A stretch of 64,000 nucleotides of DNA from Benincasa hispida. Lineage: Eukaryota; Streptophyta; Magnoliopsida; Cucurbitales; Cucurbitaceae. Made by a program: the position numbers and the translations under genes. Below, in pieces: positions 9,917 through 49,258 of the stretch; within the stretch, counting starts at the first letter, position 1, and each line of letters starts with the position of its first letter. The stretch is taken from assembly GCF_009727055.1 (NCBI RefSeq), contig NC_052349.1, positions 93,635,325 to 93,699,324 on the forward strand, read 5' to 3'. The notes beneath the pieces were generated by a model. That model had not been told where the DNA came from. It was given only the letters and a program-made list of their open reading frames with translations, and made no database searches.

Positions 9917-12907
9917 CCCTAGTATGTAGATATTGTCAACTTCTTGGTCTACAAACAATTCCTTGAAAACTACACACCCCATCAAAAGAAAAGGCTCATT
10001 CATGAATGCAAATTTTACTACTGGGACGATCCGAATCTCTATAAAAGAGGACCAAACCAGATATTGAGACTCTATATTCCAGAAACTTCTTTCCATCGCA
10101 TATTGTTTGAATGTCATGAATCACCCTATGGAGGGCATTTCGGTGGATAGTGTGATACCTGGCAGAAATGCACGTTATTACAGTGCTAAGTTATAAAAAA
10201 ATGCAAGTTTGCATTGATAAAAATATACAAGATTACGTCCAAAAGCATTAAGTTCACAATATTGTGGCCGCATGCGTCAATCGCACCAAAACAGTTAACT
10301 TATGTATTTTTGTGTAAAATATGCGTTGACGCAAGACAAAAAATGCGATCTAAAGAAATCAACGGCCGAGCACATCAAAAGATTGCGTTAACGCAAGGCT
10401 ATGCGGTCATTTACGCTCACAAATATCTGCTCAAGAAGGTTGCCGCATAGAGCCAGCACAACTTGGTGGGCGCATTCGGGTGAAAAGCGTAATAAATCAC
10501 AATGGGACAGAAAGCTAATGACAGTCAATTCCAAATTAAGTTGACAAGCCGTTAACGAACTACTATAGCAAGTATACTCAACTTTTTGGTGACAAATATT
10601 CAGCACATCAGACAAAGAATTAATGTTATCCCATCACTGCAATCATAAGAGAGAAGAAGCCTTTCACCCTAAAGCTCTATAAATATCAGAGGGCATCTTC
10701 AGTGAAGGAGTTCGTTTAGTTAGATAATTTTTCCCTTTAGATAGAAGTAGCTTTGTTCTTATTTTTTCTTTTATTTAGAAGGCGGAAGTGAGGGAAGTGA
10801 GATTGTACCGAGAGATCATTCTGATGAACTTGAAGAATACAAGAAGCGTCGAGATCAGAGACAGGGCCAACTCCTGCGGAAGCAAGAACATCTTTTGAGC
10901 AGAATAGAGTTAACAATGTAAAAGCCTTGGGAAGCAAGGAATTGCTATCAGGCTCTCTACCCTTATCTTCCATTGTCATTTTGTACTCTAAACTTATCTA
11001 TAGAAATGGAATTTACATCTTTATATCTGTTTACTCTCTGTACATTACGCATGAGTAGCTAAATCTGTCGAATGGGTTGAGAAGCACTTAGCTAGCATAA
11101 CTGGGGATCGTCATTCTATGTGATTATCTTGTATTATGTATGCATCATTCATCCATTCGAGATACTCGAGAGGGTAGTCTAGGGATAGAATCTAGGCTTG
11201 AAAAAGTCGAGTTAGAATCTAGGCTCGGGAGAGTCAGATTAAAAATGTATAATCAAAAGATAGGAGCTTAGAAATAAGCATTGTTTGCTATTAACTCATC
11301 GCATGCATCCTAGAGATAGGTTATGATTGTATGCGGTCACCTTGACTTTGTGTGCATCTTGCATCATCGCATAGGCAAGAAGTAGAGACTTAGAAATAAG
11401 CTCTATGGACATTATCGCATTCATTGCATACGTCCTAGAATTAGGAGTTACTGCATTTGCATTGGAAAATGATTTGTTGTCGCATGAGTGTAGCATGATC
11501 GCATAGTTTGAACGCATTCTCAGGAAACGCTAGCTAAAAACCTTCTCAACCCGTTCCTCCGCATACTCAGTGTATTTGTCGCATAATCAATCTTTTCTCA
11601 AATCCATCACAAACTTTTTATACTGTAAACAACAACCCAACAACTCTTTGATTTATTGGTTACCGCAAAGTCATCTTAAAAATTATTACCGCATATTGTT
11701 TTCCTTAGTCCCTGAGTTCGACCCTGGACATACCTGGAAACTCAGTAGAATTTATACTTGGGTTCTACTGAGAAAACTTGTTGCACAACGCATTTTCCAT
11801 CACCGCAATTCCTTTCATAAATTCACGGCATAAAACAACGCATCACATCGCACAGCAAAAAAAGTTTTGCAATGTGGGTATTACTGGCCCACTCTATTTA
11901 AGAACGCACGAGAATACTCCATGAAATGCAATAAGTGCCAATGCACTGGAAGCATTTCAGAAAAAAAAAATGTTATGCCAATGAACATCATATTGGAGGT
12001 AGAGCTATTCGACGTCTGGGGAATAGATTTCATGGGACCATTTCCATCGTCAAATAGTCATAAATATATTCTATTGGCTGTCAACTATGTTTCCAAATGG
12101 ATTGAAGTTGTTTCAAGCGTTGCAAACGATGCGGCAACAGTCTCTAAGTTCTTACAGAAAAACACCTTCACTCGTTTTCGCACCCCACGTGCCATAATAA
12201 GTGACGAATTGACCCACTTTGTGAATCGCATTGTTAGTAAATTGTTGATCAAATATAATGTCCACCATAAGATCGCCACTGCATATCACCCTCAAAAATA
12301 TGAGCAAGCAAAGGTTTCTAACAGAGAAATCAAGTCAATCTTAGAGAAGGTGGTGAACCCATCGCGAAAAGATTGGGCCATGAAATTGGATGATGCCTTG
12401 TGGGCATATCGGACTGCTTATAAGACACCCATAGGCATGACACCATATGCATTGGTATTTGGAAAGGATTGTCATCTGTCGTTGGAACTGGAATATAAGG
12501 CGATGTGGGCAGTTAAGAAACTTAACTTTGATCTTAAGGCTGTAGGAGAAGAAAGAAAACTTCAGCTACTATTGCTGGACGAGTGTAGATTACAGGTGTA
12601 TGAGAATTCCAAAATTTACAAAGAACGCACTAAGCAATGACATGATAAGCATCTTTGTAAGAAAAACCTCAAGGCAAGTCAAAGGGTATTACTATTCAAC
12701 TCTAGGTTGCGTCTCTTTCCTAGAAAACTAAAGTTGTGTTGGTCCGGGCCTTTCATAATCAAGGAAGTATTCCCGCATGGACCGGTGGAATTGACCAAAA
12801 AAGATGGGACCAACGCATTTAAAGTGAATGGACAAAGAGTAAAGATGTATCATGGAGGAGATTTCCAACGCGAGAAAACCTCCATTGACTTGGGTAAGCC
12901 AGAATAA
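9917..12907 (+). pseudogene. gypsy integrase, split by a solo LTR
   Basis: The N-terminal HHCC region is at 9944-10150 (YYWDDPNLYKRG ... CHESPYGGHFGG). It continues after the inserted LTR at about 11853 with [12 protein letters not shown] and CNKCQ. The catalytic core (11867-12640) has GIDFMGPF (first Asp), ISDELTHF (second Asp) and [17 protein letters not shown], where the third catalytic residue, normally Glu in QAEVSN, is Lys. The C-terminal part (12650-12907) has WSGPFIIKEVFPHGPVEL. The insertion and the E-to-K change leave it inactive. Confidence 0.9.
10153..11852 (+). repeat. Solo gypsy LTR inserted in the integrase
   Basis: A single TG...CA unit starting TGATACCTGGCAG and ending CACATCGCA separates two halves of one integrase domain. 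It is related to the 1360/14222 LTRs (same start, a leaf-like layout of GCGAT words, TATA box at 10678-10685) but is a different subfamily. No internal region or second LTR accompanies it, so it is a solo LTR. The flanks TAGTG and CAGCA are only a weak match for a duplication. Confidence 0.78.
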
Positions 12908-14221
12908 AGAAGAAATACTCAGTCCCTGCGATGATAAGCGACATACATTCATCTGGGATGAAGTATATCCTTTTGGTTTGAGTTTCCTTTTTGTTTTTCT
13001 TTCAAGAATCTATTTTACTTTCTACATATTTACTATTCTTTATGATTGTCAACTCTTTTTTCGGTACTTCTAATCTTTTTTATTTCATCATTTTGATCGC
13101 AATAAACGAATGCAACGAAGTAATGAGATGGGCTTAAAACATGCGATCGGTGGATCTTTCAATTTAAAAAAAAAAAAAATTATCAACCCATCGCAATCAA
13201 AATATCAGCTCATCACAAAGAAGGATGCGATCACAATGATGCGGGCGAAAAATTAAATTTGGGGGATGTGTCCTTCCTTGCCTCATCTTATTTAAATTTT
13301 TGTACTTCTCACTTTCAATTTAAATATTGTTGAATTCTACTATTGCATTCTCTCTCGTTTGGCTCAATTTTGAATTTTTTATTACTTAATTGGTCGCCGC
13401 ATTCATCCTTTGCCCATTATGACTTCAATGATGAAATATATGCTTCTTTTCTTATCACATGAACTAGGTCAGATAAATTTCAAGACAATCGATTCACAAA
13501 ACATTTCTAAAATTTAGTGGTCTACCAGCTTTACTTCAAGTTTTTTTTACAAAATTTTATGAGTCCATCGCATGAATTATTTCATCTTCAGCAATAAGGA
13601 CATTGCTACGTGTGAAATTTAGGGGGAGTGTTATTTTTAGCCTCGTTATTTTCAGAACTTCATTTCATTTACCAAAAAAAAATTGTTGAGATCGGATCCC
13701 ACTCGTAGTTGGAAGTCCGCATGACACCCATGGGGGCAAGCTAAAACGAAGATGGGAATCGTGATTAACGCAGAAGCTAAGTAATCATAACTCCGCTGTC
13801 AAATAAAGAGATGGGCATGAGTTTTGACTGAAAAGAGCACCTCGCTCGTAGTTAGATGTCCGTATGACACCCGTGAGGGCAAGCCAAAATGAAGGTTGGG
13901 TACTCAGATCTGCGCAAGATCACAAAACGAATATCTGAATCATGCAAAGGCCGAAACCGCTTGAACACCCTGGTTTGATAAAATTTGAAATAAATCATGT
14001 GATGTCCTGGGAAATGAGTAAAGATTTTTTTGAAGATTAAGCTCGCGGTCCCTAAAGGTTAGAAATATTTTAGGAAGAGATTAGGATAGAAATTAATAAG
14101 GCATTGGTTCAGTGATTTGAATAAGGCATCATGAGAAGCCTAGGCAGGGTGAAGACAATTGAAATTTTGAGAAATTTTTAGTTTATGCTTGAGGGCAAGC
14201 ATTGTTTTAAATTTAGGGGTG
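12908..14221 (+). other. Noncoding 3' internal region with polypurine-like tracts
   Basis: No env-like or other gene is visible. Three similar purine tracts occur near 13251-13265, 13615-13628 and 14205-14221 (AAATTTGGGGGA, AAATTTAGGGGGAG, AAATTTAGGGGTG). The last directly precedes the 3' LTR and is the functional position. A degenerate direct repeat with CTCGTAGTT and ATGACACCC occurs at about 13690-13763 and 13843-13912. Confidence 0.65.
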
Positions 14222-15642
14222 TGATAACTGGTAGAAATACAAGTTATTAAAGCTCAAATTATTAAAACAATGGGAGAAAGTGATGGTAAAATAGGCAATA
14301 TTACGATTCAATGCGACAAACTAAAAGAAAGTTGTGATCGCTAACGCTCATTTAAAATTTCGTTATTCTGTGCAGGTACAATGTGATGGCGCGCTTGAGT
14401 TTGCGATCCAAGGGCACAATGCGATGGCGCATTTGAGTTGGCGATCCAAGGGTACCTCAAAGATGATGGCGTAAAAACCTTACATAAAGGCGACAACATA
14501 ATAAAACATGATGGGATGTAAAGCTAATAACGGTCAATTCGGAAATACAGTTGACGGCTGTTGAAACACTATACCATTGCAAATACATTGAACTTCTGGT
14601 GACTATCATACGGCGCAACAGGGTATGAAAATTAATGTTGCACATCCACGCAATCATTAGTGAGAAGAACTGCTTTACCTAGAAGTCTATAAATACCCAA
14701 TGCTACCAAACCAAAAAGGAGAATGCGAGAGGAGGCAAGGCGAAGCCGAGGGAAGGGAATTCTTGAGAGGAAATTAATTTTCTGAGAGGTCGAGAGACTG
14801 CTAAAAACAACAAGAAGGAGAGACACCCAACCCTTACAAGAGCAAGATTCTACAATTTGAAAAAGAGTTTGAGTGATAAGAATAGTGTAAAAAACCAGAG
14901 GAAGCAAGACATTGCTTACCTGGCTCAATACTTCTTACACCATTTATTACTTTGTACTCAACACTTTTTTTGAAAAAATGGAAACTTCATTTCAATTTAT
15001 GATCAGTCTCTCCCCACCATGCATGAGTAACTAAATTTGTGAATGGGTTGAGAAGTACTTAGCTAGCATGACTTAAACTATGTACTTTATGCGATCATCT
15101 TGTCTTATGTATGCTTCATTCATCATTTGGAGTACTTGAGAGAGTAGTCTAAAGACAGAATCTAAGCTTGAGAGAGTCGGATTAGATCGCATAAGTAAGA
15201 GTAGAGACTTAGAAATAAGTTCTATCTGCTACATTCCATACACATTGCATGCATCCTAGAAATAGGAAATGTGGCATTATGCATTGAGAAAGTAGTGCAT
15301 AATATTTGTGTATAGCATGATCCCATGACTTGTACAAAATCTTAAGAAATGCTAGCTAAATCTCTTCTCAACCCCTTCATCGCATACTTGTTACAACACC
15401 ACCCTTTCATCGCTTCGCATTTAATTCCATCGCATTAGAAAATCTAAGTTAAATCACCGTCTACTTCTTTATCACCATCGCAATAAGATAAAAGAGTCTG
15501 TCACATATCTATTTAGTAATCCCTACGTTCGACCCTAGACTTACCAAGACCCTAAGAAGGCTTATACTTGGGCTTTTTTAGGAAAACTTGCATGATTATC
15601 GTATCCACACATCCTTACATCGCATGATAAATCAACACATCA
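14222..15642 (+). repeat. 3' LTR of the 14.3-kb gypsy element
   Basis: It is a direct copy of 1360-2793 with the same TGATAACTGG start and ACACATCA end, and a TATA box at 14688-14695. Differences from the 5' LTR are scattered along the length, so the insertion is not recent. Confidence 0.9.
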
Positions 15643-17346
15643 GCAAGTGATAGATGTTACTGGGGCATAGTGTATGCCCTAGTTTATTGTATTTTGTACT
15701 TTATTTGTATTGTACACCTCACTCTCTTAACTTTAGGACAAGTGAGAGATTGTTGGGATTGGTGTCCTAAATCTCTTGTATTCTCGTGGTTTATAAACCT
15801 CTATAAACAAAATGTTATCAATAAAATAATTGATATTATATATGTATATATCCAATCCAATAAAACTAAGATCCTAGGTTATTTTATGTAACTTAAACGT
15901 GTATGTGGAGACATACAGGTGGATCATGTTTAAATAATAACCTAAACGATCTGTAGTAGATGGATAAGATTAGGTACCTAATCCTGGTGACACTACGGAT
16001 ACGGGTTGCTTTGTTACAAGTGTTGTAAAGTGCTACAAATTATCTGATCCTGATCATTCATCTGGAGACATGTGAGTAGTGGTATCTTATACAAAGAATT
16101 TGTATAAGTTCAAACCACAAAATGAAAATTCTTTCTTTATAATACCATTGCTAGAAGAAACTCACATTTCATCGGGATGACCATAGATGACTTGAATTGA
16201 ATCTTGAGTGAGTTGTGAACTCCTGTCTATAAAGGCGGTCCTTTGATTTGCATGGGTGAGAGTGGTTGGTTTTTCCGACTCAATATGTCAACCATTTTTA
16301 GGATTCATCTAATTGGGGAGCTAAAAAAATTAACTACACAAGAAGAAATTCACTCCTTCCCTATTGTTAAGGTAAGTAGAAAAATTGTTTCCTTAAGGAT
16401 TGATTCCAAGAATTGAACAATGTGGCGCCACACCCTCTCCTGATCAGAGAAAGGTTCAGTTATAATTGTATTATAACTAATTGTTTATTAGAAGAATCAG
16501 TGGTACTTAAGGAGTTAGATGTAACTACAAAGGCAAAATGATTATTTTATCTAGCTGTATTTACGAGCAATTTGTGAAGGGTCAACGCACTATCGATTTG
16601 TTATATCCAATGGACATAGAAATATATCTATAGTGCAAAGAGTGCAGGTGTAGATCTTTAGTAGAGTGAGTGACAGTTAATGGAAGTTTATTGATTTAAT
16701 TAAAGAGTTTGATTAATTAATCAGGTACCATTGACGCTTCAATCTATATGTCCATAAGATCCTCTCGTTAGTTCAATTAGGATTAATGAGAAACAAATTA
16801 ATTTTGGATTAATTTGAATTGCTTAAATTAATTATATATGATATAATTAATATACTATAAAGTTTTAAGGAGAGATGAATATTTGAATATGAATCATATA
16901 AAGATATAATTAATACAATATATATGACACATTATAATGAGAGAAATAAATATTTGAATATAATTTAAATATTAATTATATGAATATGATTCATATAAAA
17001 ACTATAGGTTAAAATTAATATAAATATGATTCATATTAATTCTATAAGTTATATGAGAGATTAATAAACTACAGGTTATATTATATTAATATAATATAAA
17101 GTATAGATTGTGTGTTATATGTGATATAACATTATATAATAAAGTTGGTTAATATATATTAAATTTTTATTTTTTTATTTTTTGAATTTTAGATAATTTG
17201 TGAGGAAATTATTTTGGTAACCCCCCTTCCCCCTAATCTCTCCATCGATCTCTTTACGAAGGGCAATTCCACGTTTTTACAGAGGAAAATCTTGTTGTTT
17301 CTACGTTCTCTTCCTGAAAAAGTTCTTTCTTTATGAAAAATTCACA
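15643..17346 (+). repeat. 3' end and 3' LTR of the interrupted copia element
   Basis: After the gypsy target-site copy, copia sequence resumes. A polypurine tract, GACAAGTGAGAGAT, ends at 15750 and the LTR begins TGTTGGGATTGG at 15751. The LTR body shares blocks (TATGTGGAGACATA, GACACTA-GGAT-CG) with the copia LTR at 50550-52097. The right edge near 17346 is approximate; downstream sequence changes to a CACTA-type end. The 16780-17160 part is very AT-rich. Confidence 0.7.
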
Positions 17347-17399
17347 GTGTGATAGATTTTTTATTTTTTTTAAATGACAAAACGATGACAGACATTTAA

Positions 17400-17656
17400 T
17401 ATCAGACAACTACTTACAAAAAGTAAGTGAAAAACGACCTTCAATGTTCAATGTCGATTGAAAACCGACATTGAAAATAGTATTCAATATCAATTGAAAA
17501 CCAACGTGGAAGATAATGTCAAATCTTGGTCATCTATAATGTCGGTTTAAAACCGACATTAAAGACCTTTTATAACACGATCATTGATGTCGGTTGTCAT
17601 TGTAACCTTATAATGTTAGTTTTAAACCGAAATTAAAGCCCAGTTTTGTAGTAGTG
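17400..17656 (+). mobile_element. CACTA-type transposon end with subterminal palindromes
   Basis: The right edge reads CAGTTTTGTAGTAGTG, whose reverse complement starts CACTACTACAAAACTG, a plant CACTA terminus. Inward are several inverted copies of AATGTCGGTTT/AAACCGACATT (for example a perfect 23-nt palindrome at 17538-17560, and weaker ones at about 17447-17480 and 17586-17640), as in CACTA subterminal regions. No opposite end or transposase is visible, so it is a fragment. Confidence 0.6.
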
Positions 17657-17939
17657 AGTAATTTCTTCCCCCCAAGATTACAACAAAAATTTGCTTTAGG
17701 TTCTCATTTTCACAACAATCTACAAATGGTTAAACATGTAAACAAAACAGATATTATGTTAACTCGTCAATCAATGTCATATCAAATTACACTGTTTAAA
17801 ATTACATAACTGTGGAATCAAACATATGACATTACAATTTGTATCATTGGAGCAGCGCGTCTCCATGGTTGATGTATGTGGGCAGTATAAATATGTATTT
17901 TTTAATCCTTTTCTTCCAAAATTACCTTAAAAGTTCTTG
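17657..17939 (-). other. PDS 3' flank / probable 3' UTR
   Basis: This 283-bp stretch lies between the PDS stop codon and the CACTA end. It is AT-rich, non-coding and of a plausible size for a 3' UTR. I could not pick a definite polyadenylation signal. Confidence 0.45.
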
Positions 17940-46197
<28,258 letters not shown>

Positions 46198-46860
46198 TTC
46201 ACCAAAATCCCACTTCCCACAACTAAATCTTAGCTCCAATCCTTTCAATACACAAGCTCAGAAACAGAAGAAGACAACCATTAATCCCTCCACCAAATTA
46301 CGACCAGAAATCACTTGTAGGCTTCTAGAATGGTCTATTTCCTCAGTGTCAGGCCTGAATATCAACCCAATTCCAACTCCAAAGACACTAGAAGCACATA
46401 AACGGTATACCCCAGAGCAATAACTCCAATTCTCCAGTCACCTCGGTTCTAAAATACAACCAGAACAAAAAATTACAATAAAAACAACAAAGTTCATCAA
46501 TTCCACGAAAAGGGTATATGAATTATCCAAAGTAAACATTGAAATTGAAGTGGGGAAGAAAGAAGAAAAGGGGTATGACCAAAACCCATGAAAAAAAATT
46601 CTCACTTACCTGCGGAGAAATGGATTAGAGGAGTACGCAAGCACTGGAATTGTGCTCAATGGAGAGTGGTAGTTATAGTGGCGTATATGGGCAAAGCACT
46701 TTTTCTTTCACATACTGAAAATGGGGAGTTTCCATTTTTGCCTCTTATCTACCATTGTGATGAAAGGCTGTTTGGTCGTTTCCCAACTACGTGGCTTTTG
46801 CCTGCCTTGAAGAATATTCTCGTTAGTTGTTTTCTTTATGGAGAAAAATTAAAAAGATGA
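46198..46860 (-). promoter_or_regulatory. PDS: PDS 5' leader with candidate 5' UTR intron
   Basis: On the minus strand CAG|GTAAGTGAG (donor at 46609) and TTGTATTTTAG (acceptor at 46449) would excise a 161-bp intron from the leader. A CCACGTAG core (G-box-like, about 46789-46796) lies upstream. The transcription start was not located, so the promoter extent is inferred. Confidence 0.45.
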
Positions 46861-48523
46861 CCTTATAACTTTTAATATTTTAAATCCACGCTTTCTGTTA
46901 CACCATACATATTATGTGTCGTATGTAACAATGTTAGTCAAAAAAATCGCAAAAGCAATGAGGTTAGCATGAACTCATTCTCTTGAAGTTAGAAGTTTAA
47001 GTTATCGTTTTGTACTATAATAAAGTAAGAGAGACCCAAACTTACGTGTTGTTATAACAATTGAGCTAAAATATTCAAGTTGACTTGTATTCGTTGTAGA
47101 TTTATATTATAGATATATCTAAAATTTTATTTTTAATTAGTACTAATATATTGTTGATACATTGATGTTATATTTTAAAAGAACTTGACTGATTGTCGTT
47201 AGAGTATTAAATTTATATTGACATATCGACATTTTCTTGATATATTTCTCATGTTTATGGAGTCGCCATCGACATAAGAGTGAACCGATATTTCTATAAT
47301 ATTGTAAAAAAAACATCTATGAAACATAAGAAAATAAGCAACAAATATTACGAATGTGAGTATAATATAAATAATAGATATTTTAACTTATTTAAAAAGT
47401 GTAAAATGCGGCAAAGTGAGCATACCTCACATGGTGTATGACTTAGCGACCAAAAGATTGGGTGTTCAAATTTCTCAACCTCGATTGTACTAAAATAGTG
47501 TAACATGTTAATCTATTTTTTAAAATCTTTTACTTTGTTGCAACTTTTTTAGAAATTTTTATTGATAACATTTTATCGGTATTTTTTAAAAATTAACTGA
47601 GACTTCAATATTTTTATCGATATCGACATGTTACGTCTTGGTTACTTGAAATTTAGTTTCAAATGAGTATTGATATATATTACTTATGATATACTTCCAT
47701 TCATATATCATCTATAACATCATTTATACACTACTATTCATATCAATGAATTACATATATTTGATACATAATTGATACGCTTCTCTTTTATATATTTTAT
47801 ATTGAGTATATCAATGTCGTATGTTCCTCATTGATAGACTACAATTTATTATGTAGCTGATATATGTACATATAACATTATTGACGCAGTTTATAGCCTT
47901 CTTTATACAACACAAGCTATTAGTAAATATGTCAACAGTTTTTTTAAGATGACAATTAATTAAATACAATTTATTGACATACATGGTTACATTACAATTA
48001 ACTAACGAACCTATCATTAATAGGTACATCAAATGAGTTTAAGACACATCATTGATATACCTCACTTTATGTATCATATTGATACATCGTATTGATATAT
48101 CTATATCAAATAGACATAAGGCTACCATTGATGTATTTTATATTTAATATATATATATAAATTAACAAATGTTGACTTTTTGGCCTTTAATTTTAATTAA
48201 TTAATTAATATTTTGATGATAACAAATCTTCTCTTATTCACTAACAACTTTGGTGTTTTGAAGTGTCCATTGCGTAGAGGTCGGAACAATGATTCCAATG
48301 CAATTTGAATCACTTAAATCGGAGCTCAAACGAAGAAGATATAGGTGAAATAAGCTTAACGGAAACAACTGAGTTGATGACGTGGTAGATTATTTTTCAT
48401 CAAAGTGAACCAATTGAAAGGTGCCACTTTGAGCAATTGATGAGTGATGCATGGTGGACTTTTGATTTTTGGATTGGTTTTAAAAAGAAAATGAATTTAA
48501 TATTATTTTATGTTTATGTCTAA
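46861..48523. other. AT-rich intergenic DNA
   Basis: No gene or clear transposon is visible. A tRNA-box-like stretch near 47405-47520 (GGGTGTTCAAATTTC as a decayed B box) may be an old SINE. TTGATACAT/TTGATATAT words recur between 47150 and 48150. Confidence 0.5.
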
Positions 48524-49126
48524 TATGGGTGTTTAAAAAACCCGATGACTTGAAAAAACCAATCAATCCAACCCAATCTATGTGGTTTTGGTTGGGTTAT
48601 CACATCTTTTGGGTTGGATTGGATTCAAAAAACGAAATTTTATAGTTTGGGTTGGTTCCTGGATTCACCTAATATAACCCAAACGAATCTAAACCTTATT
48701 ATTAACTTTAAAAAAAATTGTAACTTATAATATAATTATTTATACATATGTTAATTTTAATTTTATTTGATTTGATGATTTTCTTTTAATAATTTATTCT
48801 CCAACAACTCTTAAAGATGGTTTCTTAATACTTTATAAAGAAAATTTTCATTATATAAATTGAAACTGAGTTGTTAATATTAATTCAATCTATGAAAATA
48901 ATTCAATCAGATTTTTGCGTATTTATATTTTACTTCTTTTTAGAACAAAATTTTAAATAAATGACTCGAGGAACCCAAACCAACCCAACCCAAATATTTC
49001 ATGGTTGGGTTAGGATTATTTTTTTTAATAAGAGTTATTTGGGTTGAAGAAATTCACATCTCGCACAATTGAGTTGAGACTAAAAAGTCTTTAAACTTAA
49101 CCCAACCCAACCTGCGAACACCCCTA
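48524..49126. mobile_element. hAT-like MITE with 8-bp TSD
   Basis: Short terminal inverted repeats TATGGGTGTT and AACACCCCTA close a 603-bp AT-rich unit with inward AACCCAACCC/GGTTGGGTT tracts at both ends. ATGTCTAA flanks it exactly on both sides (48516-48523 and 49127-49134), an 8-bp duplication typical of hAT transposons. No transposase is encoded. Confidence 0.82.
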
Positions 49127-49225
49127 ATGTCTAATGGCTAGTTTTAGACATATAATGTACCTTTGGTTTTTGTTGGATTTTTAAAAAGAAAATAAATTTA
49201 ATGTTATTTTTTATTTGGGTGGCTA

Positions 49226-49258
<33 letters not shown>

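Larger units (their letters stand above)
1360..15642 (+). mobile_element. Ty3/gypsy (Athila/Tat-like) LTR retrotransposon, inserted in a copia element and itself invaded
   Basis: Two related direct LTRs (1360-2793 and 14222-15642, both TG...CA) enclose a tRNA-Asp-type primer binding site, gag, protease, reverse transcriptase, RNase H, integrase and a polypurine tract, in gypsy order. The flanks ACAAG (1355-1359) and GCAAG (15643-15647) look like a 5-bp target-site duplication with one later change. Copia sequence resumes directly after it. Two later insertions sit inside: a truncated LTR element (4909-8012) and a solo LTR (10153-11852). Many stops make it non-functional. Assignment to Athila/Tat rests on the primer site, the CDLGASINLMP protease and the VHKGE linker; no search was run. 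Confidence 0.9.

Noticed and set aside
12908..14221. env-like gene downstream of the gypsy pol
   Set aside because: No open frame or membrane segment of any length is present; the region is noncoding.
46588..46860. 90-residue plus-strand open frame
   Set aside because: It is antisense to the PDS leader and has no recognisable features.
48570..49110. CCCAACCC tracts as interstitial telomere repeats
   Set aside because: The units are not TTTAGGG/CCCTAAA, and they sit inside a TIR- and TSD-bounded MITE.
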